A stretch of 64,000 nt of DNA from Pseudoalteromonas luteoviolacea NCIMB 1942 (GCF_001625595.1 NZ_AUXT01000154.1:1-64000), one strand, 5' to 3'; shown: positions 7,860 through 17,294, counted from the stretch's first letter. The notes: generated by a model from the letters alone, not told the origin. Translations and numbers: made by a program.

Positions 7860-8861
7860 ATGAAACCTTTTAAGGTTATTGGTGCCAAGGCTGTATCACA
7901 GTGGTTAAATAATCACGGAGATAAATTACTTGATAGTGTTGCTGATTGTTATTGCGAATTTGAAGCTGGTAACACAGTTTGCCCAGATAGTTATTTTCTG
8001 CGCTACCCTGAGCAACCACAAAATCGCATTATTGCGCTGCCAGCATCTATAGAGTCGGAAAAAGAACCGGTTTCAGGCATTAAATGGATAGCTAGTTTCC
8101 CTGATAACTTAAAGTCAGGTTTGGACAGAGCATCTGCGGTTGTGATCTTGAATGATAGAGAAACAGGGTACCCTCTTGCGTGTTTAGAAGGCTCGCAAAT
8201 TTCATCATTTAGAACAGCTGCTTCAGCGGTTCTTGGTGCAAAATATCTGCACGCAACGCCAGGTAAAATTGAGAATTTATCAGTTGTTGGCAGTGGCTTG
8301 ATATCTCATACAATTGTCAAGCTACTTGAGCAAACAGGGTGGCAAATCGATACGATGACAGTAATTGATTTAGACATTCAGCGAGCGCAAGAGTTCTGCG
8401 CTAAATTCCCTCATATCGAAGGCAAAGGAAGCAATGATATTTCTGATATTTCAAAGTCTGATTTAGTCATGTTCGCAACTTCTGCAATTACTCCTTATGT
8501 TAAAGATAAAGCGCTATTAGCACATAATCCAACGATTATTCACATGTCACTTAGAGACATTTCGGCGGAGCTAATAGTTGATAGCCAAAACTTTGCTGAT
8601 GATATTGATCATGCAATTAAAGCCAACACTTCACTTGAACTGGCTGAGCAGATCAATGGCAATAGGGCGTTTATGGGGGGCAATATTGTTGATTTAATTA
8701 AACAAAGAGTGAAACCTGATTTTAATAAACCACGTGTCTATTCTCCATTTGGGATGGGCATACTTGACGTATTACTAGGCTATCGAATTTATCAGGATAC
8801 CACGTCAGACAATTCAGTTGAAATAGAAGACTTCTTCCCTGTTCCGTACAGTAAAAACTAA
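7860..8861 (+). CDS. SbnB-like dehydrogenase (ornithine cyclodeaminase family)
   Basis: 333 residues of the ornithine cyclodeaminase/mu-crystallin family, with the NAD-binding VVGSGLIS (142-149), a conserved lysine in SGIKWI (K75) and arginine in SSFRTAAS (R118). SbnB oxidatively cleaves the SbnA product to 2-oxoglutarate and L-2,3-diaminopropionate using NAD+. A strong ribosome site (AAGGAG) sits before the ATG. It is the last gene of the operon, followed by a terminator. Ornithine cyclodeaminase or alanine dehydrogenase activity cannot be excluded from sequence alone, but the pairing with an SbnA-like gene is diagnostic in known diaminopropionate pathways. Confidence 0.82.
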   Translation: MKPFKVIGAKAVSQWLNNHGDKLLDSVADCYCEFEAGNTVCPDSYFLRYPEQPQNRIIALPASIESEKEPVSGIKWIASFPDNLKSGLDRASAVVILNDRETGYPLACLEGSQISSFRTAASAVLGAKYLHATPGKIENLSVVGSGLISHTIVKLLEQTGWQIDTMTVIDLDIQRAQEFCAKFPHIEGKGSNDISDISKSDLVMFATSAITPYVKDKALLAHNPTIIHMSLRDISAELIVDSQNFADDIDHAIKANTSLELAEQINGNRAFMGGNIVDLIKQRVKPDFNKPRVYSPFGMGILDVLLGYRIYQDTTSDNSVEIEDFFPVPYSKN

Positions 8862-8876
8862 TCAATTTAAACTAAG

Positions 8877-8916
8877 AAGCAAGTTGTCACTTATGTTGCG
8901 CAACTTGCTTTTTTTG
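8877..8916 (+). terminator. Terminator of the diaminopropionate operon
   Basis: AAGCAAGTTG (8877-8886) pairs perfectly with CAACTTGCTT (8901-8910), followed by a T run. Confidence 0.88.
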
Positions 8917-9174
8917 CCTATCACCCTACCTTTCGTGATTTACAGGTGCAGCGTTGAAGTGCGCCAAAATATGCCGTTAATTGTGCTGGGTTTTTCGTAT
9001 TTACAGCTGAGTTTACATGCAAAGATTTGCAGTAAATTATGCGTAGTGACATACGATGGGAAGGCTAGAGGATAAGAGGCTTTATTGAACATTCTGTAGA
9101 GTACATTATTTTCTATCCCTGTTTCCTAAAACTCACCGCGCTTGCACAAAGCGCCAATAAATCACGAGGAAATT

Positions 9175-11016
9175 ATGGGCGATCCAAAAGGCAATCCTGA
9201 GATAGAGCTTGGGGGTATAGAGAACGTAGCCGGACATACAAGCATTCTTCAGTTAGGTAAAGTTAAAGGTGTAGAAGGTAAAGCAAGCTTTAACCCTTTG
9301 GAAATAACAGGTGCTTTTTCAGCTGAATTTGGTATTACAGGGGGAGGTGCAAAAGCCGCCGTTAATTACCTTTCTCATCACTACAATGGTGATAAATTAC
9401 CATACAAACGTGCTGAGTCAGATGTGGTTGATATTCTTACACCGGAATATCGCTCTTCATTGCATCATTTAGCGGGTGCCAAATATCAAGGCAAAATAGG
9501 GGGGAGTGTATTTGTAGGGGTAGCATCTCCGGAGATGGAAGGTACCGTTGTCGTGCAAGCAAAAGCTGGCGTCAGCGGGGAGGGGAAAATAGGCTGCAGT
9601 ACTTTAATCTTAGCATGTATCAGCTCTGACTATTTTTCAGGAGATCTGATTCAAGTTACAAAAGATGCAGACCAATTGTCTCAAGATAGTCAAGGCATCA
9701 AAAATAAAGCGTTTAAAAAAGAAGTCGGCAAGTTCCTTAATGAACAGCACGAACTTAACAAGGAGCTTTATCCATTAAAGGTGGAAGAAAAGTGGTGGTG
9801 CTCTGAATATAAAACAGATTCCGTAATAGCAGCCTGTCGAGCACACGTAAAAGCACCTAATTCGGAGCAACCCCTAAACGCTCAAGCCAACTCAGTGGAT
9901 ACTAAAACAGCGGCGATACTGAATGAAATTAGACGGCTAGGCGAAGGCAAGTCGGTGAAACATGAGAATACTAAGGTATATATTACCTTGACTGAACTTG
10001 ATGGAAGCATAGAAGGAAAGATTGGCGCGGAGGCTGAAGTTGGTCTCAATGCTGCTGTAGGTGAAATCAAGTTTAAAGCTTCAGGTGGTGCGGAACTAAA
10101 TTTAGCGAGTGCGGACTATGCCAGAAAACATACTACAGGCCGTGTTCAGATTATGCTCCAGCCGCTTAGAGAGGGCCAGGAGGATGTCAGGTTAATGCAT
10201 ACTCAAGATATTGATATGACATACACCCAATATGGTGTAAAAGCGCTATCTGCGAAAGGACAAGTCAAGGGAACGGTTGGTATAGGGAGTGTTGAAGTCG
10301 ACAAAAGCAAATCATTAGAAGCTGCCGCTTATGAGAGTACTTATTCTCAAGTTAGCTACATGGCATTGCATACATACTGGCGAACTCGACCAACAGCTGA
10401 ATATCACTCTTCGGGACTCTCTGGTAATAGTTTAAGTGTTGGTAGTAGTGTAAGTTTAAGTTACTTAGACAGCATCGCGAAAAAGTTAGCAGGTCAAGGA
10501 AGCCATCTTACTGATGATGATGTAGAAAAGTTTGTAGCGCAGTGGGCTGCTCGATTAAAGGTTAAAGCTGAGGACTTTAGAGCATTTTTAAGTAATGTAA
10601 GCGCCTGCGATGGATTACTTTGGATTAGCGAAGGGCTAAAACGTATCAGCGGAAAAGATACCGTATTTATCGAATCTCAATACCTGCTAAAAACACCATT
10701 ACCATTCTTATTTAATACAGACAATAAATTACAAAAGCATAACTTAAAAGAAATCTTTGTAGATACCAACATTACCCCTAAATACATTCACCTCAGAGCA
10801 AACCTGAACGATTCCTATACACCCAAAGACTGGAAGTTGTCGCTTGGTGTAGACTTTAAAGTGTTTAAGCTGGGCGTCGAGTTAAAGTCTGTAGATAACT
10901 TTGTTGCGCAGCAGTTATCTGATTTGATTGTCAAAACAGAAATCCTAAGTAGCGATGCTGAAGTAGAGTGGGAACTGCCCGTTGCTACACCTATGTTGCA
11001 GTCGTATGTAAGTTAA
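9175..11016 (+). CDS. Unrecognised 613-residue protein
   Basis: I do not recognise this family. The ATG at 9175 is chosen because GAGGA precedes it. The protein has no signal peptide and no clear membrane helix. Residues 15-170 and 275-400 are rich in glycine and alternating small and hydrophobic residues (GKIGAEAEVGLNAAVGEIKFKASGG), suggesting beta-sheet. Two cysteine-containing stretches occur near 140-150 and 210-225. Residues 420-490 look helical. It follows the diaminopropionate terminator and has no neighbours on its strand that hint at a pathway. The long intact frame, good start and ordinary codon use argue for a real, expressed gene, possibly lineage-specific. Confidence 0.75.
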   Translation: MGDPKGNPEIELGGIENVAGHTSILQLGKVKGVEGKASFNPLEITGAFSAEFGITGGGAKAAVNYLSHHYNGDKLPYKRAESDVVDILTPEYRSSLHHLAGAKYQGKIGGSVFVGVASPEMEGTVVVQAKAGVSGEGKIGCSTLILACISSDYFSGDLIQVTKDADQLSQDSQGIKNKAFKKEVGKFLNEQHELNKELYPLKVEEKWWCSEYKTDSVIAACRAHVKAPNSEQPLNAQANSVDTKTAAILNEIRRLGEGKSVKHENTKVYITLTELDGSIEGKIGAEAEVGLNAAVGEIKFKASGGAELNLASADYARKHTTGRVQIMLQPLREGQEDVRLMHTQDIDMTYTQYGVKALSAKGQVKGTVGIGSVEVDKSKSLEAAAYESTYSQVSYMALHTYWRTRPTAEYHSSGLSGNSLSVGSSVSLSYLDSIAKKLAGQGSHLTDDDVEKFVAQWAARLKVKAEDFRAFLSNVSACDGLLWISEGLKRISGKDTVFIESQYLLKTPLPFLFNTDNKLQKHNLKEIFVDTNITPKYIHLRANLNDSYTPKDWKLSLGVDFKVFKLGVELKSVDNFVAQQLSDLIVKTEILSSDAEVEWELPVATPMLQSYVS

Positions 11017-11030
11017 CTAATCTATATATT

Positions 11031-11072
11031 GGCACATGTACGTTGTTAGCGCGTGATGTGCCTTAGCTTTTC
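11031..11072 (+). terminator. Possible weak terminator after the 613-residue protein gene
   Basis: GGCACAT (11031-11037) pairs with ATGTGCC (11056-11062), followed by TTAGCTTTT. The loop is long and the T run interrupted. Confidence 0.35.
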
Positions 11073-11269
11073 TGAGAGCTTTTTGCCTTGGGCTCATAGG
11101 CCCTTAGTTCGTCTTCGTTCAATTTCTGACTAAACTTTGCATTATGTACTTCGTTTAATAACTAGGTGATTAGTGTGAGGTATTATGAATTCAGGACGGT
11201 CAGGTATTTTGCAAGCAAGTATATTTGCCGCAGGTATATAAGCACACTAAGGTGAAATCTTAAAGCTTT

Positions 11270-11509
11270 ATGGGAGCCCAAGATATTATGGTTGACGCGA
11301 CTAATTTTTATTTTCAAAGCTATGAGCAGTGGCGACATGCGATTACTGTGAAATGTCATATCAATCTGACGCCAGAGTATACGCGATCACGAATTGCATC
11401 ACTACGTGACTCAAATGAGCGTCATACTAAGGAGTTTACCGCTAAATATGGTGAGGCTTACTTAATGCAGGTCATTGAGTGGTTTGCACGCGCTGAGCAG
11501 GAAAGCTAG
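11270..11509 (+). CDS. Small conserved-type hypothetical protein
   Basis: 79 residues, soluble and mostly helical by appearance. Features include an aromatic N-terminal patch (NFYFQSYEQWRHAITVKC), a middle segment LTPEYTRSRIASLRD, and an acidic/aromatic end (YLMQVIEWFARAEQ). I have a memory of similar short proteins in Vibrio and Alteromonadales but no known function. No strong ribosome site is visible before the ATG at 11270, and the in-frame ATG at 11288 is an alternative start. It stands alone between two gene-poor stretches. Confidence 0.55.
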   Translation: MGAQDIMVDATNFYFQSYEQWRHAITVKCHINLTPEYTRSRIASLRDSNERHTKEFTAKYGEAYLMQVIEWFARAEQES

Positions 11510-12062
11510 CTGTAAATTCTAATAGGCTTAAATAGTAATAACCTTAGCTATCATTGATATATAAGACCCGTGCTAGCTAAGCGTTTGTTGTGTAAGACAA
11601 ATACCTTCAAGATAGAGCACTTTCAAGTTTTTAATGCTCTTAGAGTTGTTCTTTGGGCGTGGAAAACTGATTCAATCGTTGCATAGTGATTATTTGCTAC
11701 CTTGTCCTTTCAGATTCACATTGTGAAACGTTGGATATATGAGATGGGTATCAATGCCTTTCACAACTAAATCTATCTGATGTAGACAAGATGGCTATTT
11801 CATCGGAAATGGAGTGTGGCGTTTTGATAGTCTTAAAAAGCTCAATAAACTGAGGCGCTGGTTTTAAATTCGGACAAAAGTAAAGTGCTACCCCTATATA
11901 TGTTTCTTGGAATGGATGGGCTTTATAGGTTTAAAGCTGCAAATTTTTTACCGCAATGGGCTTTTGTTACTCAGTTTAACAAGTTTTCATGCTGGGTTCG
12001 GAAATGAGTGTTTATGAGTGCTCTGAGAATAGTACTTGGTTGAAACAGCACTGTAGAGAATA
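11510..12062. other. Gene-poor stretch with a possible LysR-like remnant on the minus strand
   Basis: No intact gene is visible. On the minus strand 11754-11930 is open for 59 codons and reads HPFQETYIGVALYFCPN then KPAPQFIELFKTI. The pattern resembles the C-terminal part of a LysR-type effector domain, but there is no start and both sides are closed by stops. This is at most a gene relic. Confidence 0.3.
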
Positions 12063-12096
12063 AAAAGCTCTGTCATTTATATTTGGCAGAGCTTTT
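12063..12096 (-). terminator. Terminator of the secreted protein gene at 12165-12992
   Basis: AAAAGCTCTG (12063-12072) pairs perfectly with CAGAGCTTTT (12087-12096). Read on the minus strand, the stem is followed by T-rich sequence about 70 bases after the stop codon. Confidence 0.8.
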
Positions 12097-12164
12097 AAAT
12101 TACGGAAAAGATATTAATTTTTATTCATGTCAAAATAGATTTTGCGAATGCCCTAGGTGGCGCA

Positions 12165-12992
12165 TTACAATTCGACACAGCCTTCGCATGGAGGAACACT
12201 GGGGCCTTGTACCCAAGTACTACCCATATTAATGGTTCGGTGATAGTTGCCATCATGCACTGTTACTTGTATGTCGTAAATACCACCACCTGCGTGAGCA
12301 GAGATTGGCAGTGTGTAGCTACCTGATGTACGTGTAGTCGTAAATGTCTTTGAACTTCGAGTATCGTAACCGTCACTGCGAGAGGTAACAGTTAGTTTTA
12401 CTGGAGTATTAGAGTCTTTAGCAGCTTTTGAGTAGTTATCTACAGAGTAGTTAACTTTTGCTGTGATCAGATCTCCAGACGTACTTAATCCACTGCCTGA
12501 CACTGATGGGTTATTTTGAACCCATACACCTTCTGCAGAGCATAATGCACCGCGCGTTATCCAGATTAGGCCGTAACCGTGAGTCTTATCAAAAGACATG
12601 TAGTGGTAAGAGTTTGCGTCTAAATTGGATTTATCACGCCCCGTATAACCTTTCTCTGAATTGTGAAAGTTTACGTAGGCGTATTTATCAAATAAATTGC
12701 CTTTTGCTCTAAAGCTTGAGCCTCGCAAAACGTGCTTCGGAGTTTCAACTCGCAAATAGTCGAAACTGTCCAGTAGATCAGACATACTGTCAAAAAATTC
12801 ATCCCACGCTGCGAGGTCGTATGGGTTGCCAAATACCTCTAACCCGTCTGATACAGCACTAGACACTTGATGAAATTCTACATCATATGGCGCATGACGG
12901 CCGTAATCACAATTAGCTGGTAGGCTATTTGTCACCGCGAATGCAGAGTTACTAACAATAAGTGTCGCTAAAGCAAGCATTGCTTTTTTCAT
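12165..12992 (-). CDS. Secreted hypothetical protein with a C-terminal Ig-like domain
   Basis: 275 residues. The N-terminus is a clear Sec signal peptide (MKKAMLALATLIVSNSAFA, cut after AFA). The mature part has an N-terminal region of about 150 residues with no recognised family. A beta-rich segment of about 170-260 follows (NYSVDNYSKAAKDSNTPVKL, later GGGIYDIQVTVHDG) that looks like an immunoglobulin-like fold. A CxxC lies at the end (PPCEGCVEL). Taken together it is a secreted or periplasmic protein. AAGGAA sits ahead of the ATG, and a long A-rich leader on the coding strand precedes it. Function unknown. Confidence 0.75.
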   Translation of the reverse strand: MKKAMLALATLIVSNSAFAVTNSLPANCDYGRHAPYDVEFHQVSSAVSDGLEVFGNPYDLAAWDEFFDSMSDLLDSFDYLRVETPKHVLRGSSFRAKGNLFDKYAYVNFHNSEKGYTGRDKSNLDANSYHYMSFDKTHGYGLIWITRGALCSAEGVWVQNNPSVSGSGLSTSGDLITAKVNYSVDNYSKAAKDSNTPVKLTVTSRSDGYDTRSSKTFTTTRTSGSYTLPISAHAGGGIYDIQVTVHDGNYHRTINMGSTWVQGPSVPPCEGCVEL

Positions 12993-13524
12993 TTTATATT
13001 TCCTTATTTAAGTATTACTTTTTATAAACTATGTTTTCTTTTTGTGGCTCTTAATTTGCGTATTTAAAGTATTTGTATTTTTTTGTTTTATCAATGGTTG
13101 TGGGTAATCTTTATGAATTTATTTATAAAATTTCGATGCTTTTAATGTTGGTTTTTGCAACTCGTTTATGTGTTTGTATTTTATTCTTTTTTTATTTTGT
13201 ACTGTTATTTTTACCAGTTGTTTTTTATTTTCAATGGTTAGTTTTTTAAGTTTTTAATGTTGTTTTTTGACGGTGATTTTTATTTTATTTTTGTTTTTTC
13301 TTTTATGTAACAACTTTAATTTGATTGTTTTGTGATCTGGGTTTGATATTAATTAATTTAATTATAAATTTATTTTTGGTTTTTTGTTTCTTTTATATCG
13401 AATGGTAGAGAAATAGCAATCCAAAAGGGTTCAATTGGTGCAACGATAATAGTCTGTAATAAAGCTTTTGGCTGCTTTAAGCTAAATTGTGCTTTTAATT
13501 AACAGTGGTCATTAAGGAAAATAA
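12993..13524. other. Strongly T-skewed intergenic region
   Basis: About 400 bases (13010-13400) are composed mainly of T with some G on the plus strand and very little C, for example many TTTTTATTTT-like blocks. There is no open frame of note. If the minus-strand gene at 12165-12992 is transcribed from here, its leader would be an A-rich, poorly structured RNA. The plus-strand gene remnant at 13525 probably also has its promoter here. Confidence 0.5.
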
Positions 13525-14098
13525 ATGAAAGTTCAAAGCGTGTAATAACGTTGCTGGCCATATGGTGTCATTCATCACTTGCACACTCTTCATCACACCC
13601 GTCATTGGAAAATACCGTGCTTCCTATAGCAGGTGGCGGCGTCAGTACTCAAGCTTTTCAATTTTATACCATGCTCGGTAAAGGGAATGGCTGGAAGTTA
13701 GCGCTTTATCAGAATAAAAGGTTGGCAGTCCATATTCTAAGTACATTTAATGCCTATGAGGAAAGAAGCCTATATGAATTTCAAGCGAAAGATATCCCTA
13801 TCTTCATCACAGATTTACGATATATAGCAATAGCAATGATTGATATGAGTATGCAGGCGGATTTGTTGTGACAGGCATGTACTTTTATGATGAGGGGGAC
13901 AGAAACGTAGAACGGTTTGAATGCACGAGGGTCTTAGGGAAATCAACTTCTTATCTCCATAGCTACAAAGATTCTGATATTAATGGTCCAGTAGTGTGTG
14001 GCAAAGTGGATGGTAGAGAAATTTACGCGACAGGGTTTTATTATCAAGATACTGGTGATGATCGTATTAGCTATGTGAAGTGTAGTTATTTTTATTGA
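13525..14098 (+). pseudogene. Secreted-protein gene broken by two frameshifts
   Basis: AAGGAAAATAA precedes an ATG at 13525 whose frame ends after six codons (MKVQSV). Shifted by one base, the frame continues as a signal peptide, VITLLAIWCHSSLAHS, and runs to 13871. Near 13840-13868 a second shift links it to the frame ending at 14098, which reads GGFVVTGMYFYDEGD and has conserved-looking cysteines (ECTR, VVCGK, VKCSYFY). The three pieces join into one secreted protein of about 190 residues. I do not recognise the family. Sequencing error is an alternative cause, but two events in 350 bases favour decay. Confidence 0.55.
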
Positions 14099-14159
14099 TA
14101 AATGAGAGCCCAGGGCAAGAGCGTGAATATTTATTAACCACCGGTCCTGATCACTTTAT

Positions 14160-15174
14160 CTGAATTAGTGTGATTACCAAGGGAAACAGACGGTATAAGT
14201 ACCAAGCGATTCTGACGTAATCACACCCTAGTAGACAAAAGCCGTAGAGCGCCAAATATAAAAAATCGAGTTGATGATGAGACTGAAAAAGCAGTCGTTC
14301 AGTATGCTATCGAATATCCAGCTCATGGTCAGCACAGAACGAGTAACGAGTTAAGAAAGCAAGGTATCTTCGTATCTGGAAGCGGTGTGCGTTCAATATG
14401 GCTTCGTCATGATTTAGAAAACTTCAAAAAGCGACTTAAAGCATTAGAAAATAAGGTCTCTAAAGAGGGAATTATTTTAACTGAAAGTCAAATAACAGCC
14501 CTTGAGAAGAAGAAAAATGATGATGAAGCATGTGGTGAAATAGAAACTGCTCACCCAGGTTATCTCGGTTCGCAGGACACATTTTATGTTGGCAACCTAA
14601 AAGGCGTTGGCCGTATTTACCAGCAAACCTTCATTGATACCTACAGCAAAGTCGCATTTGCTAAGCTCTATACGACTAAAACACCGATCACAGCAGCAGA
14701 CATACTCAACGATAGGGTTTTGCCTTACTTCGGGCAATATGAGTTGCCAATGTTACGAATTCTGACTGATAGAGGCACCGAGTATTGCGGAAAAGTTGAG
14801 CATCACGATTATCAGCTATACCTTGCAATCAACGACATTGATCACACTAAAACCAAGGCTATGTCGCCTCAGACAAATGGAATCTGTGAACGCTTCCATA
14901 AGACAATTCTTAATGAGTTTTATCAAATTACGTTCCGTAAAAAACTATACGATTCGCTAGAAGAGTTGCAAAAGGATCTGGACGAATGGATGGTTTATTA
15001 CAATAATGACCGAACCCACCAAGGGAAAATATGCTGTGGTAGGACTCCACTAGAAACACTGCTTGATGGGAAACGAGTTTGGGCTGGAAAGAACTTAGCG
15101 CAAAACTAAATAACTAAATTGACAGTCACCGATAGAAAAATGGGTAACTGTCAGATCAAGTCTGAGCTAGTACA
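14160..15174 (+). mobile_element. IS481 remnant, right end preserved
   Basis: After the transposase stop comes TGACAGT (15120-15126), inverted at 15149-15155 (ACTGTCA), then TCAGATCAAGTCTGAGCTAG up to about 15174. This resembles the terminal region of IS481-type elements, though I infer the exact border. No matching left end is visible before 14237, so the element is truncated at its left side. Confidence 0.45.
14216..15109 (+). pseudogene. IS481-family transposase, N-terminally truncated
   Basis: From about 14237 the frame reads KSRRAPNIKNRV, the linker after the helix-turn-helix of IS481 transposases, and is intact to 15109. The DDE triad is visible: D in TFIDTYSKVAF, D in ILTDRGTEYCG and E in SPQTNGICERFH. 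The N-terminal DNA-binding helix-turn-helix is missing: a TGA at 14213 closes the frame and only scraps (RYKYQAIL) remain upstream. The first possible start is a GTG at 14387. The product would keep the catalytic core but lack specific end recognition. Confidence 0.7.
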
Positions 15175-15260
15175 GCTTATGACATCGCGAGTGTGTTTAT
15201 TTCTAGTTTAAAGTAATTTTTTTGTGTGATATGGCAAATAAATGGGGTTGCTGAACAGCC

Positions 15261-17294
15261 CTAGTTATTGCTTGAATAAAACTGGCGCAGATAAGGAATA
15301 ATCTCTTGTTTGGGCAGAGCTTTTTGGTAATACCACCCTTGTACAGTTTCTATTTGTAGAGCGCGAACAAATTTTAATTGTTTTTCTGTTTCAACGCCCT
15401 CAGCAACTAAGTGTTTGTTCATTTTGTGCAAGAGTGCCACAACATAAGTATAGAAATCTTCGCCAGTTTGGGTCTGAGCCTTGTCCAGCATGGATTTGTC
15501 TAATTTTATAATGTCTATGGGCAAGTCAGCCAGCATGGATAGACTAGAGTAACCCGTACCAAAGTCATCGATTACGGTTTTAATATTGTTGTTCTTTAAC
15601 TTCTCGATATTGCTAATAACTGTGCGCTTATCTTTGAGGTAAGCTGACTCGACAACTTCAATTTTTAATTGATTAGGAAATAACTTAAAGTTTTCACACA
15701 TGTGGGTGATGAGTATATTGTCGCACAGTACTTTGGGGTTTACATTGATGCTGATAATGGGCCTGTAATTTCTTTTAGCAAAGTAGTGCAGATCTCTCTG
15801 TGCTTGTTCTATCACCCATGTATCGATGATATCTGTCCTATCATGTTTTATTAAGGTGTCTAAAAAGTGTGGGCCTATAATCGTGTCGTCTGGCTTTTGT
15901 AATCTCAACAAAGCCTCAAAACCACGAATTTCATTTGTTTTCTGACATATCTGCGGCTGATAAAAGAGTAATAATTTACCGTTACTGATCTCTAACAATG
16001 TATGCTGTAACGCTTTGTTTGATTTTTCGATATCTTGCCTATGGGATAGAAAGTCCTTTTCGCTAGACTGCCTAAGTTGCTCTGCAATGTTTAATGAGTC
16101 GCTGAGTTTACTGACCGCATTGATAAAATGAAACTGCTCACTTTGCTTTTTCAAAAAAGGGTAATAGATAAACGCATTAAGCAATATTAAACAACATTGC
16201 AATATAACACCCGAAAAGCCTTTAGATACTTCATACCCGCTAAAAAGCGTAGGGAGCATCCAGCTTATATGTACATCAGACACAGTGACCCAGTCCGCGC
16301 TAATAACGATGTATGAAATAATAAAATTCACGATTGGTGCAAGTAAAAAAGGGACTAGCATGACGGGGTTCAAAAATACGGGTAACGCAAATAGGATTAT
16401 TTCGCAAAAGTTGAAGATAGTGAAAGGCAAAGATAATTTGACGATGTTCTGTTCATGGCTACCACGTTTTAAGAAAAATGCTGCGATAATAAGTCCTGCA
16501 AAACAGCCTGTACCCCCCATCAAAACGAAAGTATCGTAAAAAGTTTTAGCTGGTAGATTGGCCAATATTGGTTGGGTTAAGTACTGCGCATCAAACAGCA
16601 TGTTAAAGGTGTTGTCTCCATGGATACCAACAAACCATAAGGCATGAATGGCAATCATTCGCTGAAAAGTTAATTGAGCGATGGAGAGCTCATCAGGATT
16701 TGGAGTGATTAAAACGGCGATTTCATTCCCAATTAAATTGAGCAAGGGCATAAACGCATAAAAGCTGAAAAAAGCGATAAAGAAGGGCAGTATAATTAGC
16801 AATTTTTCACTTAGAAATCGACTAACTTGATGAAAGTAAGTAGCGAGATTAGGCTGTATCTTTACCAAGAAAGTTAATAGTAAACTGCTGATACTCGGGA
16901 TAATAAGCGCGTAAGGCGTCGCCCCACTGGGGTTTAATGAAAAAGCGCCTTGGTCTATGACTATGTATTGACCATGAACCGAAAAGCAAAGCAGCGCTAA
17001 CATTGCGCCAACAATGCCGCTCTGGCCGTAATTTTTACAAATGAAAAAGCCTATTGAAATCGCAACAATCACAGGGAAGAGAGCCAATATTAAAGAGGCT
17101 GCGTTGAATACATTTTCGTACAGAGAGTGCTTAACTGTGATGATGTTAAAAGCAAGTGCGCTATTTAAAATAAAAATCGCCAAAGCACTGCAAACAAAAT
17201 AAGGGATTAAGGCGATGAATGCTTCTCTCAGCGAGAGCAAAAACTTGCTGTTTAGGATGGTTTTTAATATTGATTTTAAGCGAAGGTACGACAA
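15261..17294 (-). CDS. PTS EIIC-like membrane domain fused to an active-type EAL c-di-GMP phosphodiesterase
   Basis: 677 residues. Residues 1-375 hold about ten hydrophobic segments and resemble EIIC of the lactose/cellobiose PTS class, including the loop FVGIHGDNTFNML and the segment VLMGGTGCFAG. A linker with helical character (390-430) leads to an EAL domain (430-670). Its catalytic set is intact: E in RGFEALLRL, N in SINVNP, E in IEVVES, DD in VIDDFGTGYSSL, K in IIKLDKS, E in AEGVET and Q in QGWYYQKAL. EAL domains cleave cyclic di-GMP. No EIIA or EIIB gene is near, so the membrane part is likely a sugar sensor rather than a transporter. The start is a TTG at 17294 directly after an in-frame stop; no ATG is available. 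Confidence 0.85.
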   Translation of the reverse strand: MSYLRLKSILKTILNSKFLLSLREAFIALIPYFVCSALAIFILNSALAFNIITVKHSLYENVFNAASLILALFPVIVAISIGFFICKNYGQSGIVGAMLALLCFSVHGQYIVIDQGAFSLNPSGATPYALIIPSISSLLLTFLVKIQPNLATYFHQVSRFLSEKLLIILPFFIAFFSFYAFMPLLNLIGNEIAVLITPNPDELSIAQLTFQRMIAIHALWFVGIHGDNTFNMLFDAQYLTQPILANLPAKTFYDTFVLMGGTGCFAGLIIAAFFLKRGSHEQNIVKLSLPFTIFNFCEIILFALPVFLNPVMLVPFLLAPIVNFIISYIVISADWVTVSDVHISWMLPTLFSGYEVSKGFSGVILQCCLILLNAFIYYPFLKKQSEQFHFINAVSKLSDSLNIAEQLRQSSEKDFLSHRQDIEKSNKALQHTLLEISNGKLLLFYQPQICQKTNEIRGFEALLRLQKPDDTIIGPHFLDTLIKHDRTDIIDTWVIEQAQRDLHYFAKRNYRPIISINVNPKVLCDNILITHMCENFKLFPNQLKIEVVESAYLKDKRTVISNIEKLKNNNIKTVIDDFGTGYSSLSMLADLPIDIIKLDKSMLDKAQTQTGEDFYTYVVALLHKMNKHLVAEGVETEKQLKFVRALQIETVQGWYYQKALPKQEIIPYLRQFYSSNN

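Noticed and set aside
8884..9075. 63-codon plus-strand frame after the diaminopropionate operon
   Set aside because: Begins inside the terminator hairpin with a non-ATG start and has no ribosome site.
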